Under the pieces are notes generated by a model. It saw nothing but the letters and a program-made list of their open reading frames with translations. It was not told the DNA's origin and made no database searches. Below, piece by piece: positions 17,530 to 25,602 of a stretch of 64,000 nt of DNA. The stretch lies in contig CAWEPH010000005.1 in the NCBI GenBank assembly GCA_963810915.1, positions 186,001 to 250,000 on the forward strand, in the 5' to 3' direction. A program made the translations under genes and the position numbers. Numbering within the stretch: position 1 is the first letter of the stretch; every line of letters starts with the position of its first letter. The DNA is from JAOUEA01 sp963810915. GTDB taxonomy: Bacteria > Actinomycetota > UBA4738 > HRBIN12.

Positions 17530-17577
17530 GACCGGGCGGGGTGGGGTGCCGCCAGACCCACCCCACCCCGTCGGGTC
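17530..17577. other. Strong hairpin in the ychF/cyclase intergenic region
   Basis: A perfect 12-bp inverted repeat (17537-17548 with 17559-17570, loop 10 bases) extends outward by about six more pairs with one mismatch. It sits in a 345-bp gene-free stretch between divergent genes. Neither side has a T tract. It could be a terminator of an unseen transcript, an RNA element or a protein site. Confidence 0.55.
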
Positions 17578-17618
17578 CGTTCTGATGACGGCCGCGCGCG
17601 TCGACGCGGACGCAAGCT

Positions 17619-17655
17619 CCGGTGGGCTGGGGATCCGACGGCCCCAGCCCACCGG
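17619..17655. other. Second perfect hairpin in the same intergenic region
   Basis: A perfect 14-bp inverted repeat (17619-17632 and 17642-17655) with a nine-base loop lies 49 bases after the first hairpin and has a similar G-tract/C-tract composition. Apart from these hairpins and the two -10 boxes I see nothing in 17388-17732. Confidence 0.55.
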
Positions 17656-17720
17656 CACCTTCCCGACCACGTCCGAGCACGCTGCTCGTCTTTCGCGTGG
17701 CGCGGGCCGGGGGCCCGGTC

Positions 17721-17726
17721 TAGGCT
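17721..17726 (+). promoter_or_regulatory. -10 box of leaderless promoter (cyclase-AAA-TPR gene)
   Basis: TAGGCT lies six bases before ATG 17733. Confidence 0.6.
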
Positions 17727-17732
17727 GGGCCG

Positions 17733-20700
17733 ATGCTCTGTACCCGGTGCGGCTCCGAGGCGCCCGCCGATGCCAGGTTCTGCCCCTCCTGCGGCGCGCC
17801 CATGGAGGCGGCGCCGGTCCAGGAGGAGCGCAAGCTCGTTTCGGTTCTGTTCGTGGACGTCGTCGGTTCCACCGCCCGGGCCGACGGCGCCGACCCCGAG
17901 GACGTGCGCACGCAGAACCAGCTGTACTACGGGGAGACCCGGGCCCGCATCGAGCGCTTCGGGGGCGTCGTGGAGAAGTACGTCGGCGACGCCGTGATGG
18001 CCGTCTTCGGCGCGCCTCTGGCGCACAGCGAGGACGCCGAGCGCGCGGTGAGCGCGGCCCTCAGCATCCTGGAGGGGATCCAGGTTCTGAACGCCCGCCA
18101 CGAAGGGCTGGACCTGCACGTGCGCGCCGCGGTCTGCACCGGCGAGGCGATGATCACCGTGGACGCTGCACCTGCGGACGCGCTCGCGACCGGCGATGTC
18201 GTGAACACCGCGGCCCGCCTGCAGTCCGTGGCGCCCCCCGACGGTGTCGTGATAGATGCGGAGACCCATCGGCTCACGCGCCACGCGTTCGGCTTCCGCG
18301 AGCTCCCCGACGTCGACGCGAAGGGCAAACGCGACCCGGTCGCAGCCTGGCTGGTGGAGGAGGCCCCGGCCGTCCCCGCCGGCCGACCGATGTCGGCTTC
18401 ACCACTCGTCGGCCGTGACCGCGAGCTGCTGCTGATCGCGACGCTCTGGGATCGTGTGCGCGCCAGCCGGGCCCCGCACCTGATCACGGTGCTCGGACCG
18501 GCGGGGATCGGCAAGACGCGGATAGGGCGCGAGGTCTCCCAGATGGTCGAGGAGCAGGGTGGCCGTGCGCTCTGGGGCCGCAGCCTCCCGTACGAGGAGC
18601 AGACGCCGTACCGCGCGTTCGGCGAGATCGTCCGTCGCGCCGCCTCGATCTATGAGAACGACACCGCCGAGGTGGCCCGCGCGAAGCTCGCGGACTTCGT
18701 GGGGAGCGTCTTCCCGGCGAGCGAGGTCCCGGAATCCCGCGCGTACCTCGGGCAGCTCCTGGGGTTGGTCACGACCGAGGGCACCGACGATCCGCACCAC
18801 CTGTACTTCGCGGCCCGTCGCCTCGTGGAGCTCCTCGCCTCGCGCACGCCGCTGTTGCTGGTGTTCGAGGACGTCCATTGGGCCGACGACGCGTTGATGG
18901 CGCTCCTCGACTATCTGGTGGGCCGCGTCGCCGACCAACCCGTCGCGTTCCTGGCGCTCGCGCGGCCGGAGTTCGTCGAGACCCGCCCCGCCTTCGGGGC
19001 CGGGCTCATGGGCCAGACCAAGCTGCCGCTCGAGCCGCTCACAGCCGCCGAGGCGACCCAGCTGGTGGCGGCCACCCTCGCCGCCGAACCCGACACGGTG
19101 GACCAGCTCGTGCAGCGCGCGGAGGGGAACCCGCTCTTCCTCGAGGAGCTCGCCGCCGCGGTCGCCGATGACGCCGACGTGGGCGAGTTGCCGACGACGG
19201 TCAGGGCGGCCATCGCGGCGCGGATCGACGCGCTCCCGCCCGGCGCGCGGACAGGCCTCCTGCACGCCTCGGTGATCGGACAGTCGTTCTGGCGAGGCGT
19301 GGTGGAGCGAATCGGAGACCTCGACGACGTCGACGAGGCGCTGGAGGCGCTCGAAGCGCGCGGCTTGGTCCAGCGGCGTTCCGAGAGTCAGCTGGAGGGC
19401 GACGTCCAGTACGCCTTCAAACACATGTTGATCCGCGACGTCGCGTACGCGACGTTGCCCCGCTCCGTGCGTCGGGAGCTGCATGCGGCCACGGCCCGCG
19501 TGATCGAGTCCTCCATGCCGGATCCGGAGGAATTGGCATGGGTGCTCGCGCTCCACTGGAGGGAGGCCGGGGACGCGCCGCGGGCCATGGAGTACCTGAT
19601 CGCCGCGGGCGATCGCGCGCTGGCCGCGTTGGCGGGGGAGCAGACCTACGACCTGTACAGCCGCGCCCTCGAGCTCGCCACCACCGATGCGGATCGCCGC
19701 CGGATCCGCCTGCGACGAGGCCTCGCCTTGGTGGAGCTCGAGGAGTTCTCGCGCGCCGACGAGGAGCTGGCCGCGCTGATCCCGGAGCTCGATGGCACCG
19801 ACGAGGTCGAGGCGATCGTCGGGCGCTCGCGCGCCACCTTCTGGACGGAGCAGGCTCAAGAGACGATCGCGCTCGCGGAGCGGGCCCTCACGCTCACGCG
19901 CGAGCGGGCGCCGGAACTCGAATCGGTGGCGCTGGCGCGGTTGTCGGGGACCTACGCGATGCGCGGCGAGGCGGGGGACCTCGACCGAGCGATCGAGTTA
20001 GGCGACCGTGCGTTGGAGATATGGCCATCAGGGGTCCGGCAACCCGAACTGGCGGAGCACTTCCACATGCACGCGGATAACTTCTACTGGACCGGTGACT
20101 TCGCTCGGACCTTGGAGATGTCCGAGGGGGCCGCCAAGGTGGGAGGGCTCGAGCCCAGCAGCGCCGAGTACCTCCTGCGCGGTGCGGGGATGCGGGGTCT
20201 CGCCCTGGCGGGGATGGGGCGCTACGAGGAGGCGCTCGCCGCGGCGGAGGCCGCGATCGCGACGGCTCGGAGGATCGGGCGGCCCGACAACGTCGTCATG
20301 AACTACTCCACCCTCACGTTGCGCGAGATCTTCTGGCTCGAGGAGGCCGCCGAGCGCAGTGCGACGGTCCGGGATCGGCTCGGCCCGTCGGATTTCAACA
20401 TGCCGTGGATCAACGCCCGCGCCGATGTGATCTGCACCGATCTCCTGCTCGGTGAGATCGGCGCCGTCGATCGGGCGTGGCCCGACGTGTGGGAAGCCGC
20501 CGCCGCGAGCCACGCGTGGGAGCGGTGGCTCGTGGGGGGAAGGTTGGCGGCGGTTCGCGCGACGGCCTCGCTCGAGGCCGGACGCCTCGACGACGCCCTC
20601 GAGTGGTCGTCCCGCACGATCGAGATGGCACGGCCGGTGAAGCGCCGCAAGTACGAGATCGACGGGACGCTCACGCTGGGGCGCACGCTCGCGGCGCTCG

Positions 20701-20963
20701 GGCGGATCGAGGAAGCGGTCGTGTGCTTGAGGGAGGCGATGGCGCTCGGCGAGGGGCTCGGCGGTTCGCCGCTGCTGCGCTGGCGGTCCCGCGCTGCGTT
20801 CGCCGAGGCGGCGCTGAAAGGTGCCGACACCGGAGCGGAGGGCGAGCGGCGGCTGGCGGAGGCCGCCGGCATCATCGAGGAGGTCGCGGCGAGCCTGAAC
20901 GACGAGCGGGCCGCCCGATACCGGGCGGCCCCGCAGGTCGCGCAGGTGCTGGAACGTGTCTGA
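17733..20963 (+). CDS. Zinc ribbon, class III nucleotidyl cyclase, AAA ATPase and TPR multidomain protein
   Basis: A 1076-residue signalling protein. Cys3, 6, 17 and 20 form a zinc ribbon. Residues about 34-205 are a class III cyclase domain with metal-binding Asp42 (VLFVDVVGST) and Asp86 (YVGDAVMAVFG). An AAA/STAND-type ATPase follows, with Walker A GPAGIGKT at 255-262 and Walker B LLLVFEDVHWAD; the C-terminal half is helical TPR-like repeats. Such proteins are thought to couple ligand or partner sensing by the repeats to cyclic nucleotide synthesis. No transmembrane helix is seen. A paralogue with the same order lies at 57942-60789. The nucleotide specificity is not assigned. Confidence 0.88.
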   Translation: MLCTRCGSEAPADARFCPSCGAPMEAAPVQEERKLVSVLFVDVVGSTARADGADPEDVRTQNQLYYGETRARIERFGGVVEKYVGDAVMAVFGAPLAHSEDAERAVSAALSILEGIQVLNARHEGLDLHVRAAVCTGEAMITVDAAPADALATGDVVNTAARLQSVAPPDGVVIDAETHRLTRHAFGFRELPDVDAKGKRDPVAAWLVEEAPAVPAGRPMSASPLVGRDRELLLIATLWDRVRASRAPHLITVLGPAGIGKTRIGREVSQMVEEQGGRALWGRSLPYEEQTPYRAFGEIVRRAASIYENDTAEVARAKLADFVGSVFPASEVPESRAYLGQLLGLVTTEGTDDPHHLYFAARRLVELLASRTPLLLVFEDVHWADDALMALLDYLVGRVADQPVAFLALARPEFVETRPAFGAGLMGQTKLPLEPLTAAEATQLVAATLAAEPDTVDQLVQRAEGNPLFLEELAAAVADDADVGELPTTVRAAIAARIDALPPGARTGLLHASVIGQSFWRGVVERIGDLDDVDEALEALEARGLVQRRSESQLEGDVQYAFKHMLIRDVAYATLPRSVRRELHAATARVIESSMPDPEELAWVLALHWREAGDAPRAMEYLIAAGDRALAALAGEQTYDLYSRALELATTDADRRRIRLRRGLALVELEEFSRADEELAALIPELDGTDEVEAIVGRSRATFWTEQAQETIALAERALTLTRERAPELESVALARLSGTYAMRGEAGDLDRAIELGDRALEIWPSGVRQPELAEHFHMHADNFYWTGDFARTLEMSEGAAKVGGLEPSSAEYLLRGAGMRGLALAGMGRYEEALAAAEAAIATARRIGRPDNVVMNYSTLTLREIFWLEEAAERSATVRDRLGPSDFNMPWINARADVICTDLLLGEIGAVDRAWPDVWEAAAASHAWERWLVGGRLAAVRATASLEAGRLDDALEWSSRTIEMARPVKRRKYEIDGTLTLGRTLAALGRIEEAVVCLREAMALGEGLGGSPLLRWRSRAAFAEAALKGADTGAEGERRLAEAAGIIEEVAASLNDERAARYRAAPQVAQVLERV

Positions 20964-20978
20964 TCGAGCGGATCGACC

Positions 20979-21371
20979 CTAGGACTTGGTCTCCCAGAAG
21001 ATCTTCGCGAGCTCGTCGATCGCGTCGAGCAACTGCTGGCCCTGCGCCGGGTCGAGCGACTTCTTCGCGTCGCCGGCGAGCTTCGTCGCCTTCCAGAACT
21101 TGTCGTGGAGGTCGGGGTACTTCTCGACGTGTTCGGGCTTGAAGTAGTCCGTCCACAGCACCCACAGGTGCTCCTTGACCAAGTTCGCCCGCTCTTCCTT
21201 GATACCCACGGCACGCTCGCGGAACACGGGATCGTCGGAGCCCTGGTACTTCTCCTGACAGGCCTTCACCGACTCGGCCTCGATGCGGGCCTGGGCCGGG
21301 TCGTACACGCCGCACGGCAGGTCGCAATGCGCGTGGACGGTGCGGCGCGGCTTGAGGAATGCTTCGAGCAT
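20979..21371 (-). CDS. sodN: Nickel-containing superoxide dismutase
   Basis: The 130-residue precursor has the nickel hook HCDLPCGVYDP starting at His15. In this family a 14-residue propeptide is removed so that His becomes residue 1 and ligates nickel with Cys2 and Cys6. The remaining four-helix-bundle sequence matches NiSOD in length and pattern. It disproportionates superoxide in the cytoplasm. The start at ATG 21371 follows a GGAGGCGG ribosome site. It is divergent from sodX. Confidence 0.95.
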   Translation of the reverse strand: MLEAFLKPRRTVHAHCDLPCGVYDPAQARIEAESVKACQEKYQGSDDPVFRERAVGIKEERANLVKEHLWVLWTDYFKPEHVEKYPDLHDKFWKATKLAGDAKKSLDPAQGQQLLDAIDELAKIFWETKS

Positions 21372-21432
21372 GGAACCGCCTCCTTCGTCGAACGGGCCGG
21401 AGTCTGAAACCTACCACCGCGGTCGGAAACCG

Positions 21433-21834
21433 ATGAACGCCGCCATCGCCGGGGCGGTCGTGGCGGCGGGACTCGGGTGGGCGTGCCTGCGCTTCCGTCC
21501 GACGCGCGTGGCGATCGAGGGTCCGTCGATGATGCCCACCCTCGTCCCCGGCGACTGGGCGCTCGCCGTGGATCCGCGCTCGTACGCGCCCGGCGACGTC
21601 GTCGTGGTCGAGCACCCGGGCCGGCCCGGCTACGAGATGGTCAAGCGGATCGCGGCCGGCCCGGGTGCGGTCGTGGGGGATCGCCGCCTCGGGCCGGACG
21701 AGTGGTGGGTGCTCGGCGACCACGAGGCCTCATCGACCGACTCCCGGCACTTCGGGCCGGTGCACCGGGACGAGCTGAGAGCCAAGGTGGCGCTCGTCTA
21801 CTGGCCGAAGGAGCGCCGGCGCCGCGTGCGATGA
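21433..21834 (+). CDS. sodX: Nickel SOD maturation protease (S26 family)
   Basis: A 133-residue signal-peptidase-like protease with an N-terminal hydrophobic helix, nucleophile Ser32 in EGPSMMPTL and base Lys71 in MVKRIAAGPG, and a shortened box E (GDHEASSTDSR). SodX proteins trim the SodN propeptide so that the mature N-terminal His can bind nickel. The divergent sodN gene supports this role. The start at ATG 21433 gives the compact length of the family. It is not a general signal peptidase; that role is filled by lepB at 10157. Confidence 0.9.
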   Translation: MNAAIAGAVVAAGLGWACLRFRPTRVAIEGPSMMPTLVPGDWALAVDPRSYAPGDVVVVEHPGRPGYEMVKRIAAGPGAVVGDRRLGPDEWWVLGDHEASSTDSRHFGPVHRDELRAKVALVYWPKERRRRVR

Positions 21835-21905
21835 GCAAGTGAGCTCACCTCGGTATGGCGCGGCGCCGATAGGGATGCATGGATCACGTTCCGCCCGCGC
21901 GTCCG

Positions 21906-21911
21906 TACGAT
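21906..21911 (+). promoter_or_regulatory. -10 box of leaderless promoter (matrixin-like gene)
   Basis: TACGAT lies six bases before GTG 21918 and helps choose that start over the upstream ATG at 21879. Confidence 0.55.
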
Positions 21912-21917
21912 GGTCGC

Positions 21918-22731
21918 GTGAGCGCGCTTCCCCCACGTCCCGACCGGGGCCTGCCCCCGCCGCCTCCGCCGTTCGTCTATGCGCCGCCCCCGCGACGGGC
22001 CTCCCGCCACGGCCTCACGATCGCCGTCGCCGCCCTGATCCTGATCGCCCTGGTCGCCGTCGCGCTCGTGCCGAGCGTCCCCCGCCTCTCCCGCACGTCG
22101 ACGGCCGCGTCGGACACGGAAGCGCCGTACTCGTTCATCCTCGCCGCGCCCCACCGGCGATCCAGTGCGCTGGAACCCCTGCGATCCCATCCACTACGTG
22201 GTGAACCTCGGCACGGCTCCCGCCTCGTCGTTGGACGACGTGCGGGAGGCCGTCAGGCGTGTCTCCGAGGCCACCGGCATCACGTTCGTCGACGACGGGT
22301 TCACCCAGGAGATCCCGATGGACGACAGGGATCCCTACCAGCCCGCGACGTACGGGGATCGCTGGGCGCCGGTCCTCATCGCCTGGGTGTCGCCGTCGCA
22401 GACCGACATCCCGTTCTCCAAGAACGGGCACACAGCCGCGGGCGTGGCGTCCCCCCAGGTTCCCGACTCCGGCCAAATGATCTACGTGAGCGGCTGGGTT
22501 GCCATCAACGCCGCCGACCCCAACGCGTCGGGCTTCGGGTTCTACGGCGACGAGGGGCTCGTGCTGCAGCACGAGCTCACCCACGTGATGGGACTTGGTC
22601 ATGTCAAGGAGTGGGGAGAGCTGATGGAGGGGTCCGGAGGTGGCGTCACCGACTACGGTCCAGGGGATCTTGCGGGGCTCGACCTGGTCGGACGCGATCA
22701 GGGGTGCCTCACGACCCCCGAGCCGGGTTGA
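21918..22731 (+). CDS. Membrane-anchored matrixin-like zinc metalloprotease (apparent frameshift)
   Basis: About 270 residues: a proline-rich cytoplasmic N terminus, one transmembrane helix (about residues 35-55), a linker, then a matrixin/peptidyl-Asp-type catalytic domain. The zinc site HELTHVMGLGH is complete (HExxHxxGxxH) and followed by a Met-turn candidate (GELM). The segment WNPCDPIHYVVN opening the domain is typical of actinobacterial matrixin-like proteins. One extra C in the CCCC at 22149-22152 breaks the frame just before that segment; removal restores APTGDPVRWNPCDPI. It is likely secreted-side and acts on extracellular peptides or proteins, with the substrate unknown. Confidence 0.8.
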
Positions 22732-22749
22732 TCCCGCATCGCGCCGGGA

Positions 22750-22778
22750 TTGTGGGATCGGATCCGCTCAGTTAGGCT
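22750..22778 (+). promoter_or_regulatory. Promoter of the tusA-dsrE leader transcript
   Basis: TTGTGG (22750-22755) and TAGGCT (22773-22778) are separated by 17 bases, matching a housekeeping promoter. Transcription would start about 22785, a few bases before the leader peptide ATG at 22792. Confidence 0.5.
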
Positions 22779-22791
22779 GTTGCACCTGCAA

Positions 22792-22860
22792 ATGATCTGC
22801 ACGCGCGAAGCCGGCATCGTGGGGGCCATGATCCCCGACCGTCTCTGCTGTCAGTCCTGA
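22792..22860 (+). CDS. Cysteine-rich leader peptide (22 residues), putative attenuator
   Basis: A short open frame, too small for normal gene calling, encodes a peptide starting MICTREAG and ending RLCCQS. Cysteine at position 3 and the adjacent Cys-Cys four codons from the stop resemble the polycysteine leader peptides of actinobacteria that sense cysteinyl-tRNA before sulfur genes. The Cys-Cys codons and stop lie inside a stable hairpin (22839-22870). The genes downstream encode sulfur-transfer proteins. There is no ribosome site, consistent with a near-leaderless message. Confidence 0.55.
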   Translation: MICTREAGIVGAMIPDRLCCQS

Positions 22861-22870
22861 CAGGAGACGG
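22839..22870 (+). promoter_or_regulatory. Attenuator-like hairpin overlapping the leader-peptide stop
   Basis: CCGTCTC (22839-22845) and CTGTCAG (22848-22854) pair with CTGACAG and GAGACGG (22857-22870), giving 14 possible base pairs with one two-base bulge and a tight loop. A ribosome at the Cys-Cys codons would melt it. No T tract follows, so control could act on translation or Rho-dependent termination. Confidence 0.5.
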
Positions 22871-22942
22871 CGCCGCACGCCCGCGCGTCACCGATCCGCC
22901 CGCCCGTTCCCGTCCCGCATCCCCGCCCTTCGGAGGTCCATC

Positions 22943-23200
22943 GTGTCCACCACCGTCTCCGCGATCACCACCGTCACCACCGTCACCGTCGATGCCCGCG
23001 GTCAATCGTGCCCCGGTCCGCTGGTCTCGCTCGCCAAGGCGCTGAAGGACGCGGCCTCGGGCGACGTCTTCGAGCTCCTGGCCACGGACCCCGGCTCCAG
23101 GTCCGACGTCCCCAGCTGGGCCACCATCAGCGGCAACGAGCTCCTGGAGGCTGGCGAGCTCGAGGACGGAACCTTCCGCTACTTGGTGAGGAAGGTCTGA
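22943..23200 (+). CDS. tusA: TusA/SirA-family sulfur carrier protein
   Basis: The 85-residue protein carries the family motif as RGQSCPGPLVSLAKAL: the CPxP cysteine is the persulfide-carrying residue that passes sulfur between proteins. The fold is a small two-layer alpha/beta domain. GTG 22943 follows a CGGAGG ribosome site. It is two bases upstream of a DsrE-family gene, a recurrent TusA-DsrE pairing in sulfur relay and sulfur oxidation. Possible cysteine-dependent control by the leader peptide fits this role. Confidence 0.85.
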   Translation: MSTTVSAITTVTTVTVDARGQSCPGPLVSLAKALKDAASGDVFELLATDPGSRSDVPSWATISGNELLEAGELEDGTFRYLVRKV

Positions 23201-23202
23201 GC

Positions 23203-23775
23203 ATGGCCACCACAGAGGAACGGGTCGACGCCCCCTCGTATGCGGACCTGCTCGCGCGCATCGAGGCGCTCGAAACCGCACAGCTGGGGCAGGTCAAGAA
23301 GAAGAACAAGCTCACGATCATCGCGTGGGGCGGCGACCTCGACCGGATCTGGCCCACCACGATCCTCGCCACCACCGCGGCGGCGAGCGGAATGGAGTCC
23401 AGCGTGTTCTTCACGTTCTGGGGCCTGTTCGCGATCGTGAAGCCGGGCGTGCGCATCACGGGCGACAACTGGATGCAGAAGATGATGAGCGCCATGAACC
23501 CCGGCTCGGCGCAGAAGGCGAAGCTGTCGCACTACAACTTCGCGGGGGCCGGTCCGGCCATGTTCAAGAAGCTCGCGGACGACCATCGGGTCGCCAAGCC
23601 CGAGGAACTGATCGCGACCGCCAAGGACCTAGGCGTCCGGCTGATCCCCTGTCAGATGACGATGGACCTCTTGGGCCTGAAGCACGAGGACCTGCTCGAC
23701 GGTCTGGAGGATCCCATCGGCGCCGCCACCGCGATCGCGGAGATGCGCGACGCCGCCGTCTCGCTCTTCATCTGA
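23203..23775 (+). CDS. DsrE/DsrF-like family protein (peroxiredoxin-like DsrE2 type)
   Basis: A 190-residue protein with an N-terminal helical stretch (residues 1-40) and a DsrE fold beginning LTIIAWGGDLDRIWP. The helix ASGMESSVFFTFWGLFAIVKPG is typical of the larger DsrE2-like members, and the conserved cysteine in RLIPCQMTMDLLG is the probable sulfur-accepting residue. It probably receives persulfide from TusA encoded just upstream (two-base gap). The membrane association suggested for DsrE2 proteins is possible because of the hydrophobic segment near residue 75. Confidence 0.85.
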   Translation: MATTEERVDAPSYADLLARIEALETAQLGQVKKKNKLTIIAWGGDLDRIWPTTILATTAAASGMESSVFFTFWGLFAIVKPGVRITGDNWMQKMMSAMNPGSAQKAKLSHYNFAGAGPAMFKKLADDHRVAKPEELIATAKDLGVRLIPCQMTMDLLGLKHEDLLDGLEDPIGAATAIAEMRDAAVSLFI

Positions 23776-23784
23776 GCAGCGGAC

Positions 23785-24516
23785 TCACGCCCTGCGCGCG
23801 CGGATGTTGAGGCGCACGTAATCGATCACGGGTGCGGGCATGCGCACGGCGACCTCGTGCACGAACGTGCGCGCTGCCTTGGGGTCCATCCCGTGCACGT
23901 GGTCGCCGAGGCAGATCGCCTCGAGGTACGCCTCGAGGTCCTGGCCCGCGAGTGGGGTCGGTTCGTCGTGGAGCCAGCAGGACACGTCGGTGAAGCCGGC
24001 GGCCTCCAGTCGGGCGCGGGTCGCCTCGGGCGTGGCGAAATGCTTGTGGCCCGCGAGCTCCTCGCCCATCGCGCGCAACGCCGCCTCGATCGACGCGATG
24101 TTGCCGACCCCGCCGCATTGCGCAGCGAGCTGCCCCCCCGGTCGCAGCACCGCGGCGAGGTGCGCGAACAACGCGTCGTGATCGGCGATCCAGTGGAAGG
24201 TGGCGGTCGACAAGACGGCGTCGACCGCTTCCTCGAGCGGAAGGGGGGCTGCGAGGTCGGCCACCAGGTAGGTCACACGCTCCTCGCCGAGGCGTGAACG
24301 GGCGCGTGCGATCATCGATGCGGAGCCGTCCAGGGCGATGACGGTGCCGCGCGGCAGGCGGTCGCGGAGCAGTGCGGTCACCTGCCCCGTCCCGCAGCCG
24401 GCATCGAGGACGCGCTCGTCGCCCGCCAGATCCAGCCATGCCACCACGCGCGCACCCCACGCGGTCATGGGGATGGGCAGGCGATCGTAGGTGGCGGCGT
24501 CCCAGTCCCGAGGCAT
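23785..24516 (-). CDS. SAM-dependent methyltransferase (trans-aconitate methyltransferase-like)
   Basis: A 243-residue class I methyltransferase. Motif I is VLDAGCGTGQVTALL near residue 37, the acidic cofactor residue lies in VIALDGSASMI, and motif IV contains VDAVLSTATFHWI. The DAATYDRLP N terminus and overall length recall trans-aconitate 2-methyltransferase and related small-acid methyltransferases, but the substrate cannot be fixed. It is a single gene convergent with dsrE and has a leaderless -10 box. Confidence 0.82.
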   Translation of the reverse strand: MPRDWDAATYDRLPIPMTAWGARVVAWLDLAGDERVLDAGCGTGQVTALLRDRLPRGTVIALDGSASMIARARSRLGEERVTYLVADLAAPLPLEEAVDAVLSTATFHWIADHDALFAHLAAVLRPGGQLAAQCGGVGNIASIEAALRAMGEELAGHKHFATPEATRARLEAAGFTDVSCWLHDEPTPLAGQDLEAYLEAICLGDHVHGMDPKAARTFVHEVAVRMPAPVIDYVRLNIRARRA

Positions 24517-24522
24517 CCCTCG

Positions 24523-24528
24523 AGGCTA
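24523..24528 (-). promoter_or_regulatory. -10 box of leaderless promoter (methyltransferase)
   Basis: TAGCCT on the minus strand lies six bases before ATG 24516. Confidence 0.6.
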
Positions 24529-24539
24529 CCGGCTCGGCC

Positions 24540-24776
24540 TCAGCGCCCCAGTTCGTCGATGCCGGAGGAGTCCTCCAGCTCCGGGAGGGTCAGGCCTGGG
24601 CCCTCGATCAGCCTGAGGTCGACGGTGCCATCGCCCACGTCCGGGATCGCGATCCGCGTACGAGGGCCCATCAGGTGATCGTCGCGCAGCGAGCGATACC
24701 AGCCGGGCTCGTAGGCGAGCGCCAGACACTCCGCGCAGTCCTCACGGGTGCCCGGCATGTGCGCCGTGTGATCCAT
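24540..24776 (-). CDS. Small CxxC protein, paralogue A
   Basis: A 78-residue protein of unknown function. A CAEC pair near residue 14 is followed by LAYEPGWYRSLRDD; a hydrophilic C-terminal part follows. The CxxC-x(4-5)-AYEPxWYxSL block recurs in the small protein at 27506, so the two form a family. A second Cys or His pair for a full zinc site is not obvious, although the N terminus has His3 and His6. Metal binding is therefore an inference. Confidence 0.55.
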   Translation of the reverse strand: MDHTAHMPGTREDCAECLALAYEPGWYRSLRDDHLMGPRTRIAIPDVGDGTVDLRLIEGPGLTLPELEDSSGIDELGR

Positions 24777-24806
24777 GACGCGACCTTACTCTCGTGCGGC
24801 TGCGCT

Positions 24807-24849
24807 GCCAGTCCCCCGTCTAGGGCGCCGCCAGTTCCCCCGTCTAGGG
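24807..24849. repeat. Tandem 19-20-bp direct repeat
   Basis: Two near-identical units (24807-24825 and 24830-24849, differing by one base insertion) lie between paralogue A and the end of the next minus-strand gene. The second contains that gene's TAG stop on the minus strand. The role is unknown; it may be a duplicated gene end. Confidence 0.5.
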
Positions 24850-25487
24850 GAGGTACTGCTGGGTGATCTTCACGACCACCCCGTTCACGACCGGAGCCAC
24901 CAGGGCGTGTAGCTCATGTCGGGATAGTCCGTCATCGCGACGCCGTTCACGGCGGCCGTGAATCCGTCGAGCGTTCCGGTCTGATGCTTGCAGCACGCCG
25001 CTCCGCTCGAGGGGTGATAGAGGATCGTCACCGATGGTGCCACCGGAAGGGTCCTGAGCTTGGGGTTGTCGTTGACGATGTAGTAGCCGTTGGGCGGTGG
25101 TGTCTCGTCGCCGTGGGCGGCTGCGGCGTCGGTCGCGGCCTGATCCGTCAGGAAGAGCGCCAGGTCGAAGGTGAGCGTGGGCGCACTCGCCGTTCCGCCC
25201 ATCTCCTTCGCGTACACGAAGCTCCGTCCGTCGACGAGCACGGGGGATGCCGAGGCACTCGCCGACGGGCTGTGACTGGGGGTTTCCGGCGCCGAGGCCG
25301 ATGTCGAGGCGGTGGGCGTGCGTGTGCGGATCGGGGGCGATGGCTCCGACGCTTGGCTCCCTCCGTCGTCCGAGGTCGCGAGGACGTACCCGCCGCCGAG
25401 CGCCAGCAGCAGCAGGACGATCAGGATGCCGAGCGCGACGATCCTGCGGCGCCGCACCGCTGCCGCTCCTCGTCGTCTCCGTGCCAT
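24844..25487 (-). CDS. Membrane-anchored extracellular protein with Ser/Thr/Pro linker (apparent frameshift)
   Basis: About 214 residues: an Arg-rich N terminus, a transmembrane helix (about 17-37), a Ser/Thr/Pro/Ala-rich linker (about 45-82) and a folded C-terminal part with a CC pair. As written the frame stops at 24885. One missing C in the run at 24903-24905 would restore the strand-like ending PVVNGVVVKITQQYLP and the stop at 24844, which reads as a natural C terminus. The function is unknown. A leaky extracellular anchor protein or degraded enzyme cannot be separated. Confidence 0.5.
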
Positions 25488-25589
25488 CGTCTCGCGCCTC
25501 CCCGTCGATGCCGGCGCTCACGATACGCCCGAGCGCGAGCGCGAACGGGAGGCGTGAGATCGTTAGTGACGCTAGTTAGTCTTGCGTAC

Positions 25590-25595
25590 TATTAT
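25590..25595 (+). promoter_or_regulatory. -10 box of leaderless promoter (marR-mfs operon)
   Basis: TATTAT lies seven bases before ATG 25603 in an AT-rich pocket (25560-25602) that contains CTAGTTAG, a possible MarR half-site. Confidence 0.5.
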
Positions 25596-25602
25596 GTGTT
25601 GC

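Noticed and set aside
17512..17535. tRNA-like string ATGTAGCTCAGGAG
   Set aside because: It resembles the D-arm of a tRNA, but no acceptor stem, anticodon arm or T-arm follows at the right distances.
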